Shown here one piece after another: positions 30,741 to 41,324 of a stretch of 64,000 nucleotides of DNA. The translations under genes and the position numbers were made by a program. A model generated the notes under the pieces. The model did no database searches. It saw only the letters and a program-made list of their open reading frames with translations, and was not told the origin of the DNA. The DNA is from Pictodentalium vernedei (lineage: Eukaryota; Mollusca; Scaphopoda; Dentaliida; Dentaliidae): NCBI GenBank assembly GCA_031216915.1, contig CM062295.1:183348927-183412926 (forward strand), in the 5' to 3' direction. Each line of letters starts with the position of its first letter. Position 1 is the stretch's first letter.

Positions 30741-33476
30741 TTAGTTTTGATTGCAATTTTTGGGCTTTTGTCGGCTTTCGCAAATTGTTCCAAGTTCGGA
30801 GATTAGTTCGCTGTCGGCTAACCGGTCATGATTTTTCGCGGCCAGGGTGGCTAGGCGGTCTTTAATGGTGGGGATATCGGCCCTGTCGTGGAGTGTTTTT
30901 ATGGGTGTGTCCCATGGGGCGCGGAGGGCAACTCTAAGCGCGTGATTTTGGACCCTCTGGAGTTTTTCCATGTTAGTTTGGTTGAGGTCAGTTAGTATTA
31001 TTGCACCGTATTCGAGTACTGGGCGCACAAAGGATTTGTATAGTTTGAGTAGGGTGGACTGGTTGGCCCCCCATGAAGTTCCCTTGAGCATTTTCAGTAA
31101 GTTAATTCGTTTAGTAGCTTTTTTCGCCATGTCGTCGGTATGTTTGTTGAAGGACAGTTTCTGATCAATGGTGATGCCCAGGAATTTCGCTTCTTTGCAT
31201 TCTGGGAGGGTGTTATCCATAAGTTTTAGGTCAAAACCTCGTTTATTTTTCTTGCGGGTAAAGGTGATTCGTTGGGTTTTATTGGCATTTAGCTTAATTC
31301 TCCATTTGGCACACCATTGTTCTAGGTCATCGAGAGCGCGTTGCAGGGGTTTTTGGAGCAGATTGGCCGTATTGTTAGAGTCCCAGAGGCCCTTGTCATC
31401 CGCGAATTGGGAGACTTGTACACGATCTTGGGAGAAGTTAAGGTCATTTACATAGAGGATGTAGAGGAGGGGGCTCAGGACGGATCCTTGGGGGTGCCTG
31501 CTTCAAGGGGGACACTGTCAGACAATTCATTGTTCACTCTGACTTTAATTTCGCGATCATTTAAGAAAGAGGATAGCAATCTGAGCAGTTTCTTGGGGAG
31601 TTTCATTTCTGATAATTTGTAGCGCATCCCATTGTGCCAGACGGAGTCAAATGCTTTTTCGACGTCTAACAGGACTGCCGCGCCTATTTGCTGATTGTTG
31701 ATAGCGGTCTTCATTTGGCTAACTAGTCGGTAGACATGTTCGATGCCTTCTTTGCGGTTTCTATAGGCTCTTTGCCATTTATTAAAAAAATCGTTGTCTT
31801 CAAGGTGCCCCCTGAGCCGATTGGTAAGGATTCGTTCGAATGTCTTACCAATGCAGCTGAGTAGGCTGATTGGGCGGTAGCTGGCTGGATCGGAGGGGTC
31901 CTTGTCCGGTTTTGGAATCATGACACCGATGGCCTTTTTCCAACATTTTGGAAAATAGCCATGGGTGAGGCATGCGTTGAACAGTTTTTTTAGTTTTTCG
32001 ATTAGGGAGTATGGGCTTTGTTTTAGAATTTTGTAGCTTACTTCGTCTTCGCCGGGTGAGGAAGAATTTTTGCATTTTTTTATGACGTTGATGATTTCGT
32101 CATTAGTGATGGGGATGACGAGGTCTTCGTCATCCCCGTCTTCTGGCTCGTTATCGAATTTGGGGTCACGGTAGATATCAGGGTGTGCATTGATGTAGTT
32201 ATCAATGGCGTTTATGGCGGCGTCATCGTTGCCCGCACCTTGATGCGGGCGATGGGTTTTTCTTAGGAGGTCGGCAAAGGTGTCGACCTTGTCTTTGTCA
32301 GTGCGCGTGAAGGAACCGTCTTCCTTCTTAAGAGGTTTTCCTGCGGCTTTGCGGCTTTTGTTTTTTTGTCCAGTTAGGGTTTTGAAAGAGTCCCAGAATT
32401 TTTTCGCATACTGGACTCCGTTTAGATCGGCTGTTGCCTTTTCCCAGTTGGCTTGTTTTTCAGCTTGGAGAGCTTTTTTTTACCTCGCCATGAAGGCGGT
32501 TGTATGTTTTTTTTAGGTCAGCTTTCTTACCGGGGTCAGTTTCGGTTTTAAGAGCGCGAAGAGCTTTCCGTTTAGTTTTGATTAGTGAGAGTGTGTCGCC
32601 CGAGATAGTATTTCTCCAGGGGCGAACTTCTTCTTTTGGGCATATTTCGTTTAGGGTTGAGTTAATGATTTTTTCTATGCCCTCGCATTGGGTTTCGAGT
32701 TCCGCTGCATTGGATGAGTTTGACATCGATGTTGTCACGATAGAGGTTCCAATTAGTTTTTCTAAAATTTCTGCGAAGAGTGTGTGGGGGAGAGGGGGGG
32801 TACCTGAGTGGGCCATTTCCTAGCTGCAGTGAGGCATGGACCGGGAGGTGATCGCTGCCTAAGTCGTCATCGCCGACCCAGTGGTCATCGATGTGATTTA
32901 TCAGGGAGTCACTGGCGATAATTAGATCGAGGATCTCAGATGAGAATAATGGGTTATTACTGATATAAGTCGCAGAGCTGTCATTCATAACCACATGAAG
33001 GTTATGCTTTTTTGTGATTTCAAGGAGGGCTTCACGGTTAGGGATGGTTTTGTTACAGCCAAAGTACAGGTGTTTGGCATTGAAGTCGCCGAGGAAAATG
33101 CAGTGTTTGTATTTCCTCGTAAAGAATTCAAAGACAGTGTCAGAAACAATTTTGCTTGGGTCGTTATAATAACAAACAATCGCGATGTTTTGTTGTCGAC
33201 AGTGATTTCAGTTGCAATCACCTCTGCATCGAGGTGATTGGTTTTTATTGTTTTAGTTTTGATGTTCTGCTTTATTAGAAGAGCGACGCCGCCACCTTTG
33301 GTGATTTGTCGGTCTCTTCTAATTGTGCTGAACCCGCTAACTGAAAATTTTTTGCTGGGTTGAAGCCAACTTTCGCAGATGCAGATAATGTTTGTATCTT
33401 CGAAGTATCGGCTCATTTGAAGTTTTTTGTTATTAACGCTTCTAGCGTTCCACACGGCTATTTGTAGCTTATTCAT
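30741..33476 (-). pseudogene. LINE ORF2: APE endonuclease and reverse transcriptase
   Basis: Starts MNKLQIAVWNARSVNNKKL, the usual endonuclease opening (WNARSV), with the CESWL metal-site block. After a shift near 32990 comes GSDHLPV, the catalytic SDH box. Shifts follow near 32700 and 32460. The reverse transcriptase reads from about 32100: SSSPGEDEVSYKILK, IPKPDKDPSDPASYRPISLL, LLDVEKAFDSVWHNG (motif A). After another shift near 31480 come QGSVLSPLLYILYVNDL, FADDKGLW (motif C) and KFLGITIDQKLSF. The C-terminus (31220-30741) is a normal connector region without a visible RNase H. At least four frameshifts make it inactive. The clade among jockey, I and Nimb is not resolved. Confidence 0.85.
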
Positions 33477-33530
33477 GACGGGGGTTGGGAGTTAGTCGCG
33501 GTGCTTTAGATATAGGTTTGGACAGGTGCT

Positions 33531-34998
33531 TTAGTCTGAGCTGATAGCGGCTTTGATTAGTGATTCCGAAATATGCGTCTTGAAAAGTCGGGACGCCGAT
33601 CGGCTGACATCCTGGCAGATGTCGGACAGATTGGTTTTAGAGTGTTTGCTTAATACTGAATACAGGGATCCGGCGATAAGGGAGCAGACGGTATGTGGAG
33701 ATGATGCATTGTCAGGCTTGATGAGATTTAGGTTTTTCAGCTCGATGGCAGTTTTTACTTTTTTGAAATGAGGACACCCCCGGTAGCTGCTGGGGTGACT
33801 TCCTTTACAGTTGGGGCAGGAGGGGGATTTTAACCTGCATGACTTGGTGAGATGTGATTCTCCGCAATTCATGCAGGTTAGATTCCCTCTACATTTGTTG
33901 GCTATATGCCCGAACTTTTGGCATTTGTGGCACTGTATGGGCGTTGGGGAGGTATTGTATTCCTCCCCAGCGTGCCACCTGCCATTGATGTGGATCCCAT
34001 TTTTGATTATTTTTATTTTGGTTTCCTTGTTGGGACAGGTGACTTTAATTTTCCACGTGGCCTTGCCCGTGGCTCTGGAGTGGAATCTCTCCCATTTGCA
34101 GTTATTAAGGCTAAGGTTTATGGTTCCACTGGGTGTATCGGGGTGGACCCTAGTTATAACCGCAGTGAGGTTTGGCGAGTTGTTACCCCTGCCCTCCCTG
34201 CTGCCGTTTGTTTTGTTTTTTGTACTGTTGGTACTATTGGTGGGGGGTGTTTGAATTTTGCCCCCTTTTGGTTTTGGCAGTTGGCTATCATGTTAGCTTT
34301 TGCCTTCTTTCTTTTAACCACTGTTGTACAGGGTGTCTCCATGAGTGAGGAGGCCCTGGCTGGTTAGGTTGAGGCTCATTGTTGGTATGATGGAGTGCTT
34401 TGGGTGAGGTGGTGGGTGGAGGGCAGTTCCTCACTTTCTTGACCTGCCGGTCAACGGTGTGGTAAAAGCCCTGTCCGTCCACCACCTCTACCAACTCACT
34501 CTCTAGGTCTATTGAATTTTTTCTTTTGCCTTTATTGCGGGACGGGGTCAGAGTGCTGCTAGGAGCACTGACCAGCGGAGTGGCGAGCATTATATCTAGA
34601 TTTTTATCTGGGCAGATGGTGCCCAGAGAGCAGGGATCAGCTGGATCCTTGAGTGCTGCATTGGTAGGGCCTGTGTCTCCCCGACCAGATGATGACTCGT
34701 CAGGGACAGGTCCCTCAGGAGTAACCACCTGGAGATCGGTGGGTAGAATCTCTCTTATGAAGGAATTGTCTAGAGAATTATCCTCGGCAATTGCTACAAT
34801 TTGGATTGGGCTGCAAGGTGGAGACCCAACCGACGCCACAGTGACTGCTGGAGCATCCCTCAGTGCAGTAGCCTCCAATGCAACACAGCTGTCTGGTGCA
34901 TTTGGTGGTTTTTGCAAGCCCAGTTGGGCTGACAACGTTCTGATTTGGTTTGTTAAATCGATAAACCTCTCGTTGGCAGCTATTCTCTCCTCGGCCAT
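33531..34998 (-). pseudogene. LINE ORF1, gag-like zinc-knuckle protein
   Basis: The N-terminal part (34998-34288) starts MAEERIAANERFIDLTNQI, a likely short coiled coil, followed by low-complexity acidic and Ser/Pro-rich sequence and a basic region (KGKRKNSIDLE). Frameshifts near 34290 and 34155 move the reading frame; the C-terminal part carries CHKCQKFGHIANKC (C-x2-C-x4-H-x4-C), CMNCGESHLTKSC and CPNCKGSHPSSYRGC. Three consecutive knuckles are usual for ORF1 of jockey/I-group LINEs and bind element RNA. The protein ends at 33531, 54 bp before ORF2. Confidence 0.82.
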
Positions 34999-35040
34999 TT
35001 CTCTGGTTAGTTTATCAGTTTATTATGTGATGGTGATGCG

Positions 35041-35744
35041 TCGTTGAACCCTAATAAAGGAATAAATAAGTGATTTAAATTAAGTCTCGAGTCGGACCTG
35101 TGTGACAATACGAGATCACATTTTGCTGTAGAAAATTAGCGAGGTTTTCCACATTTCGTTTTTTTCGAAAAGTTATTCAACCCTCTGTGCACTGATGTAG
35201 AATCAGAGATGTGGCGACAGGGTGTGTGTGGAGTATTTTTTTCAATAGTTGGAAATTCCGAGGTCAAATATCAAATAGTTGGAAATGCAATAAATTAACA
35301 TTGTTCATGAAAAATATTAAAATTCCAACTAATGATGAGAAATTTTGATCTTTTATTTCAAACTGGAAACTTGAGTTTCAAATTTCCTATTCTAAAATTG
35401 ACATGGCCTCAAAATTTCGTCTCTGACATCAATCCGGTAAATTTTCTGACCCAGACACATTATAAATGATGCTTTTTCCGTTTCCGGACTAGTGAAAATT
35501 TTCAGAAGGGTTCATAAGCATGTATATATAATCACTTTAAAAGATATCACCCAGCGCTGCAGTGCAACCACCTATCGAAACCACTCACAGTTGGAATTTA
35601 CACCGGTGGCACCCCCCACCCCCAGCTGAAACCCTCTAGCCACATCCCTGTGTAGAATATACCTGCCAATATTTCAGGTAGCATTTTTTTCGCATAATAC
35701 AACTAGACATTTGGCCAATTCGCTCTCGTTGGATACAGCTCATT
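35041..35744. other. No gene recognised
   Basis: Non-coding sequence between the two LINEs. A short piece with CAGCTCATTCAGCTCTGTC (35737-35758) resembles the small hairpin family found at 40613, 44458 and 44659. Confidence 0.5.
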
Positions 35745-35774
35745 CAGCTCTGTCAAACAAGCTTAAATTGGTAT

Positions 35775-38384
35775 AATAATAATAATAATAACTCTTTGGC
35801 CAGCCGCTGATTTGTCGCGGTCCTCATAAGAGAAGGCCATCATTCCCCCTGCACCCCACCCCCTCTTCCCCTCCTCTCCTCCCAGCATTCAGATATAAAC
35901 TGCTTAATAGTGTCCCTCACTTCCTCTTTTTCAATTTCTTCAATAAGCATTCCTACCCTCTCCCTCGTGTCCCCCTTCAGCCATCTATCCTTTGTTTCTT
36001 CACCCCACTTCTGCATTATTCTTCCAGTAAATTTTATTCTATGAGGTATATACTGTGGACATTCCAAGAGAAAATGTTCCAGGGTCTCCACTACTCCAGA
36101 GTGGCACATTTGGCATCCCTTTTCCCCATCTCTCCCAATTTTTCCCCGAAGCTCCAGTGATCTTGATCTCAGTTTGAACAGCAGTGACCCTCCAAAGGTG
36201 CCATCTAGGTACTTCTCAAAAGCTGGCTTTTCTTTATATTGTAACCCCTGCAGTGATCTTTTCACGCTAACCCCTGCTCGCCAGTTTCGATTGCAGTCTT
36301 CCATGACTCTCTCTTTGACAAACCTTTTGCCTTCTTTCATTCCTACTTCTATGTTTGTGACCTCTATAGAGTAATTGTCCATTAGTTCCCTCACATGTTT
36401 TGACCACCCCGTTTCTATATTAGAATTCCAAATGGTATCGAGCATCAATTTGCACCACCGGTTGTCAGGCAGGTTTCTCAAGTAGTTAAAGTAACACAGT
36501 TTTCCCAAATCTACCCTGTCCTTGATTTTCATCCACCCAAGCTCCCCCCTTACTGCTTCCAAAGCTGCAGCATTACTCGACCCTGTTATCCATCTGCCGG
36601 CATCATTCTGAGTACTTTCCAACTTCTTAATAACGGTTTGGTTTAATGGAATCACGTCCGTGCCATACGTTATACTTGGTAAACCCACCCTCTCCCACAG
36701 TGTTTTCCCCACAAAGACCTTATTGAAACTATTTTTCCCTAAAAGTTTTAGTTGGTTCAGAATTCTTTTCCCCTTCAGAATCAGTTTGGCTGAGTAATTT
36801 CTGTACACCCCTCTTCCCGTTATATTTATGCTTACCCCTAGATACTCATACTCTCCCGTTTCTCCTACAGTGATTTGTTTGCTTTCCCCTTCGGGGATTG
36901 AGAACTCCCCCACTCTCCATCTCTTCGTCATATCTACCTTGCGGCCAACGGGTATTACCTTGCTTTTATTTTCATTTAGTTCGAGCCGCCAAGTGTTCCC
37001 ATATCTACCAACAATTTCCAGCAGTTTCTCTAGCCCCTGTTCAGTTCTAGACATTAACACCATGTCGTCCGCAAAGAATAAGCCTGGTATCTTTATGTCT
37101 CCAACATTTACCCCCTCCGCACTCTGAATTAGTTCGTCCCCTAAATCTTTAACATACAATGCAAACAAAATCGGTGAAAAGATACACCCCTGCTTGAGGC
37201 CTATATCCATAGGGACTCGTTTTGTAGTGATACTCCCTAGACTGAGTTTGCTTTGCACATCTGTATACAGTGCTTTCATGATTCCCACAAAGTCACCCCC
37301 CAGTCCGATGCCCTCGAGCTTTCGCCACATACCTTCCCTCCACACTCGGTAGTACGCTTTTTTCACATCTAGAAATGCCAGAAACACCTTTTTCTTTTCA
37401 GCCTTTGTTGATTCTATCAGTTGGGTGAGTGTAAATAGGTGATCAGTGACTCTTCGTCCTTTCCTGAAACCATTTTGAATTTCTCCTAAAAAACCTTTCT
37501 CTTCAATAACTTCCTCTAGTCTACCGTATATGACCTTACAGAATACTTTTCCGATGTTACTACTAACTGATATCCCCCTATAGTTATCTAGAACTTCCTT
37601 ATCCCCCTTTTTGTGTATGAACGACACCTTACTTTCCCTCCACTCTCTGGGGACCTCTTGCTTTCGCAGAGCCAGGTTGAAAAGGTTTGTCAGGACTTCA
37701 ATAAGTGCCTCCCCTCCATTTTTGAGGAATTCGTTCGGAATTTCATCAGTCCCTCCCGCTTTACCATTTTTTAATTTCGAGACCACGTTCCGCACTTCTT
37801 CTGCCGTTATTTCGCTACATACACGATTGGATAGGTTCTCCTCCACCAGTGTATTTCTTTTTGGTGGGGACCCACTGCCCCATCGCCTATCGTTTATCTT
37901 TTCCCAGTGCTTGACTAACTCTGAAGCGATACGGCCTTTATCTTCTGTACTTTCCCCATCCACTTTGATACTCTGCACACTCCTTTTCCCCCGTTTATTT
38001 ATCCAGTTCCAAAATACGTTTGAGCTCGAACCCCCCGTTTTCTTTATTGTTCTGGCAAGACTGCAATTGTGCTCCTTCCTATTATTATTCTTTATCTCAT
38101 TCACCTTTCTCCGTGCCAGTTCATATTCTCCTTTCATTAGTCTCGTGTCATTGTTATCCACCCCTTTAAGCTTCCTACTTCTTCTGTAAGCAGCGCATTT
38201 TACCTTCCTTTCTTTTATAGCCTTTTTCAGTCCCTCGTTAACCCTGTATCCAAGTTCTCTCGTTGGGACCCTCATCCTTCCTATACAATCCCTCCCTGCC
38301 TCTGTTAGGCTATTTACTATGCCATCTGAAATACTCTGGACATTTGCATCCCTAGGTATACATTCAAGATTTGGTTAAATATCT
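35775..38384 (-). mobile_element. Second LINE, 5'-truncated, with (TTA)n-type 3' end
   Basis: Minus strand. The ORF is open from about 38378 to 35840 and is followed by a short 3' UTR ending ACCGCGACAAATCAGCGG, then CTGGCCAAAGAGTTATTATT and a TTA microsatellite. The 3' end is confirmed by the identical 38-bp fragment at 25964-26002. A stop at about 38384 marks where LINE sequence runs out, so ORF1 and the endonuclease are missing. The truncation point is close to the target site of a SINE that inserted at 38418. Confidence 0.82.
35840..38275 (-). CDS. LINE reverse transcriptase, 811 codons, open
   Basis: A single uninterrupted frame. In order: a basic N-terminal linker; NGKAGGTDEIPNEFLKNGG at about residues 170-190; ESKVSFIHKKGDKEVLDNYRG; QNGFRKGRRVTDHLF; motif A FLDVKKAYYRVWREG, where the usual D of AYD is replaced by Y although the catalytic D of FLDV remains; LKQGCIFSPILFALYV; motif C FFADDMVLMS; and a thumb/connector region. 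Near residue 740 is CQMCHSGVVETLEHFLLEC, a C-x2-C...H...C zinc motif found at the C-terminus of many LINE proteins. No RNase H is present. The frame stays open upstream of the first ATG to about 38378 (DGIVNSLTEAGRDCIGR), so that ATG is not a true start. The endonuclease is lost. The clade is unresolved. An open frame this long implies a recent insertion. Confidence 0.85.
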   Translation of the reverse strand: MRVPTRELGYRVNEGLKKAIKERKVKCAAYRRSRKLKGVDNNDTRLMKGEYELARRKVNEIKNNNRKEHNCSLARTIKKTGGSSSNVFWNWINKRGKRSVQSIKVDGESTEDKGRIASELVKHWEKINDRRWGSGSPPKRNTLVEENLSNRVCSEITAEEVRNVVSKLKNGKAGGTDEIPNEFLKNGGEALIEVLTNLFNLALRKQEVPREWRESKVSFIHKKGDKEVLDNYRGISVSSNIGKVFCKVIYGRLEEVIEEKGFLGEIQNGFRKGRRVTDHLFTLTQLIESTKAEKKKVFLAFLDVKKAYYRVWREGMWRKLEGIGLGGDFVGIMKALYTDVQSKLSLGSITTKRVPMDIGLKQGCIFSPILFALYVKDLGDELIQSAEGVNVGDIKIPGLFFADDMVLMSRTEQGLEKLLEIVGRYGNTWRLELNENKSKVIPVGRKVDMTKRWRVGEFSIPEGESKQITVGETGEYEYLGVSINITGRGVYRNYSAKLILKGKRILNQLKLLGKNSFNKVFVGKTLWERVGLPSITYGTDVIPLNQTVIKKLESTQNDAGRWITGSSNAAALEAVRGELGWMKIKDRVDLGKLCYFNYLRNLPDNRWCKLMLDTIWNSNIETGWSKHVRELMDNYSIEVTNIEVGMKEGKRFVKERVMEDCNRNWRAGVSVKRSLQGLQYKEKPAFEKYLDGTFGGSLLFKLRSRSLELRGKIGRDGEKGCQMCHSGVVETLEHFLLECPQYIPHRIKFTGRIMQKWGEETKDRWLKGDTRERVGMLIEEIEKEEVRDTIKQFISECWEERRGRGGGVQGE

Positions 38385-38417
38385 TGTTGCATTATGGGGA
38401 AAATTAATTGCTTGAAA

Positions 38418-38794
38418 GGGGGGGGGGGGGGCGGTGGCTCAGTTGGAAGAGGTGCAGGCTGCAAGCCGAGAGGTCCTCGGTTCGAATCCCACCTGCGGCG
38501 ACCGCGTTGTGTCCTTGGGCAAGAAACTTCACCTCCATTGTCCACGTGGGAGCACGATGGCGGGGCACGATGGCGTTGTTTACTAAGGCGTAGTGCACGT
38601 CGATGGTGCACCTGCCTTCGCCCAATGCTAACCCTGCTTGTGTAGAGTCAGTATGTTGGGGAGCTGACCGTTGCTCGCCGTTGCTCGGTGGTTCTCTCCG
38701 GGTACCCCGGTTTCCTCCACCCATAAAGCTGTCGTGGTCATGATAAGCCATTGTGCAGAAATATGTGACCTTAAACACCAATAAATAAATAAAT
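38418..38794 (+). mobile_element. tRNA-headed SINE, full length, with 12-bp target duplication
   Basis: Flanked by AATTGCTTGAAA at 38406-38417 and 38795-38806. The element opens with a G-run (38418-38431), then GCGGTGGCTCAGTTGGAAGA (A box) and GGTTCGAATCCCACC (B box), TTGTGTCCTTGGGCAAGAAA, GTCGATGGTGCACC, GGTTTCCTCCACCCATAAAG, and a tail ACACCAATAAATAAATAAAT. A target duplication of this length and a terminal AATA-type repeat indicate LINE-mediated retroposition. Confidence 0.93.
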
Positions 38795-38926
38795 AATTGC
38801 TTGAAATTTTCGTATAAATGGACATCAGTGTGGAGAGGGTTAAAATTATATTTTAAAATTAAATGCAGCGTCCAGTATTTCGTGTTAATTGGTCAAGTAC
38901 TTAATTTGCGTTAACTGTCATCTCTT

Positions 38927-39023
38927 CCCTTATAAAAAAGTACCATGGTAAACCATGGTAAATCCCAAAATACCCTGGTATACCAGGGTATTTTGGGATT
39001 TACCATGGTACTTTTTTATAAGG
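38927..39023. repeat. 97-bp snap-back palindrome, copy 2
   Basis: Same family as 24728-24831: CCCTTATAAAAAAGTACCAT at the left, its complement at the right, and centre CCTGGTATACCAGG. Here the extra ACCATGG is on the left arm, the mirror image of copy 1. Confidence 0.9.
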
Positions 39024-40838
39024 GTTTGGTGTTGGTGGGGATAATATCGATAAGGAAGGCAGAAAGTCGAGCCCACGCCCCTCCAATTGGCGAGAATATT
39101 TTTAAAAAGATACCCTGGGGAAGACTTTGGAGCTTCACCTATTGGGATATCTATTTTTAACCCAGCACGAGATGACATTAAGTGGGGTATATTTCACTGC
39201 TGCGAATGATCAATGGGCGTACGGAGCTTTTGTGATATCTAGGTTGGCAAACCTTTTGATTTACCCGAAATTCTGCTTGGATGGAATACAAATATACATG
39301 ACCCTCTCTCTCTCTCTCTCTGTCGTTCCTTGTCCAGGTTTTTAAAGCTGGCTTGCCCGAATCCGGGGGGGGGGGGGGGCAACTGGCTTGTACGCCCATG
39401 TGCGAATCAGCAGATAAATCCCCCCCCCCCCCCCCCCCCCCCCCCAAACACACACACACAAATATATTGTTGCTGATTACAGTGCTTGAATTTTGAAACA
39501 AAAATTTGTACAACATTATCTCCACCTGGGAACATTTATGAATTAACTACGAAGATTCGAGCAATGTCAATTGTTGCATCACCGTTTGACTTCTCAATCG
39601 ACAGTAAACAATAACAAGTCGATAAATGTTTCTATTTTTGTGTTCGCTGCAATTTTCTGTGGAATAATTCATTCTACAGTGATTTTTCATTGGTTCTCCA
39701 GTTTGCGTCAGAGGTCAAAGTAAAGGTTAGAGCCGTGCCCACGTTCTCGGCCAATGAATACTGCGCACTATCCTTCTGGGTTTTGTTTCAAGGTCAGTTA
39801 TTGACGGTAACACGTTTATTTCCATCACCACTACAAAATTGTTTGCGAATCTCACAGTTATTCGTGTTTGTCATTTTTTCAAAGAGACAGATTTTGTTAC
39901 TGCATTGACCGAAGACTGATTTGGAAAGTTATCGTGTACGTAGACCGTTTTTTAAATATAATATTTAACCTCTTGAATTTTCCGGAGTCCTCGCTGTTTT
40001 ATGAATTCAATTCCAATTTCAATTTTTGCGGCTTCATTGAAATTTCAAGATTTGCAGTTCCTGCTAATTTTCGTATATTTTGGGATTGGGTGAAATTGAT
40101 GTTTTTCACTCGGTGAATAGACCCCTCGCATTTGTAAGAAAATGATATCAAATATAATTGTATTTCTACCAGGCTGCTTTCGACATTCGTTATGTCATGA
40201 TACTGATAGTATTTATATTGATACATCATTAGACATTACAATTTACATGCATGATGTATGTAACTTAAGAGAAAGACTATTATTAATAACGTAGTAAAGC
40301 ATGTATAAATTATAATTTTCAGTTTTGTTACCGGTACATTGTTTTTATGAATTTATGCTTAAAATTATTTTAAATGAAAACTCCTGTGATTACAAAAATA
40401 GACGAAAATCCCGAGTTAGCGTGTTTTCTTCGACCTTCTCACAGGTTAACCATATGCGGATCTTGACGCCAATGACGGTGAAAATTTAAAAAAAACTCAG
40501 TTGCAACACCAGCCTTTGAAATTTTCATCCTGCACACTGAGGTTTAAATGTCAAAATTTCAACCAGCAAAATTTTCACATTGTGCCACTACTAGGGATTT
40601 AATCAAGTCAGTCTCGTTTGTCAGAGCTCACTGAACTCTGTGAAATGAGAGTGATTTGATTAATTTCCAAGTTTCGTTATATGAGAAACATTAGCTGCTA
40701 AACATTTTGCCATTTTTGGTATTTTGACTCTTAAAAAGTATGTGGGGACAACTCAGGGAGTTGGCTTGTTTGCACAATTCAAAATGAGAATCTTGATAGT
40801 GATACCGGTACACCAAATTTCAAGCCCCGTTCTCACTA
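39024..40838. other. No gene recognised
   Basis: AT-rich non-coding sequence with a (CT)n tract near 39304, a poly-G run (39366-39379) and a poly-C run followed by (AC)n (39421-39463). A small hairpin of the TTTGTCAGAGCTC family lies at about 40613-40655. Confidence 0.5.
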
Positions 40839-41271
40839 ATTAACTCTAATAGTCTTAACTCACTGAGTATTTTCAAGGTTTCTTCATCAAATCTAATAAT
40901 GGCTGCTTCATAGCAGCCATGACCAGATTTGCTGAAAAATTAAACTAAATTTAGGGGGAAAATTGAATTTCATGTACCTAAATTATACTTATATCATTGT
41001 CAAGAGAAATCGTGTTAGGGGCAGGAAAGCTGCCTGCAGCATGCAAGGAGGTAACGCCTTGCATGCTGCTGGTAGATATTCCTGCCCAGCTCAGGGTTTG
41101 TCTTGTTACTGAAATAGGTATAATTTGGTCATATTTAATCAAAAGTTTTCCTATGTAAATTGAACGGATATTTTTACCAATAATTCCTGGTGTTATATTT
41201 ACATGTAGAATTAATTTTTCATCAAATATAGTCATGGCTGCTTGAAAATACTCAGCAGGTTAAGAGTTAAT
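40839..41271. mobile_element. MITE with long imperfect inverted ends and inner hairpin
   Basis: Left arm: ATTAACTCT, then CACTGAGTATTTTCAAGG, then CATCAAATCTAATAATGGC. The right arm carries the complement TTGAAAATACTCAGCAGG and AAGAGTTAAT; the CATCAAATATAGTCATGGC next to it on that side is in direct orientation. Inside, 41019-41087 forms a hairpin with CAGCATGCAAGG/CCTTGCATGCTG at its core. Non-coding, 433 bp. Confidence 0.75.
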
Positions 41272-41324
41272 CATTCATTTATAACTATGCTATTTTGTAT
41301 TTTTTTTTCTTGTCATACACAGAC

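Larger units (their letters stand above)
29961..35040 (-). mobile_element. Jockey/I-like LINE, multiply frameshifted
   Basis: Minus strand, roughly 5 kb: a gag-like ORF1 with three zinc knuckles (34998-33531), then ORF2 with an APE-type endonuclease and reverse transcriptase (33476-30741), then about 700 bp of 3' sequence with duplicated structured segments. The ORF1-ORF2 spacing is 54 bp. The outer limits are estimates; neither a target duplication nor a clear terminal tail was found, though an internal A-run (in element reading) lies at 30642-30661. Confidence 0.8.

Noticed and set aside
37611-38189. 192-codon plus-strand ORF opposite the LINE RT
   Set aside because: Antisense shadow of the 811-codon LINE ORF; leucine/serine-rich without domains.
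38431-38500. A genuine tRNA gene
   Set aside because: A and B boxes are present but the sequence continues into a SINE body, has a target duplication, and a full cloverleaf acceptor stem is not evident.
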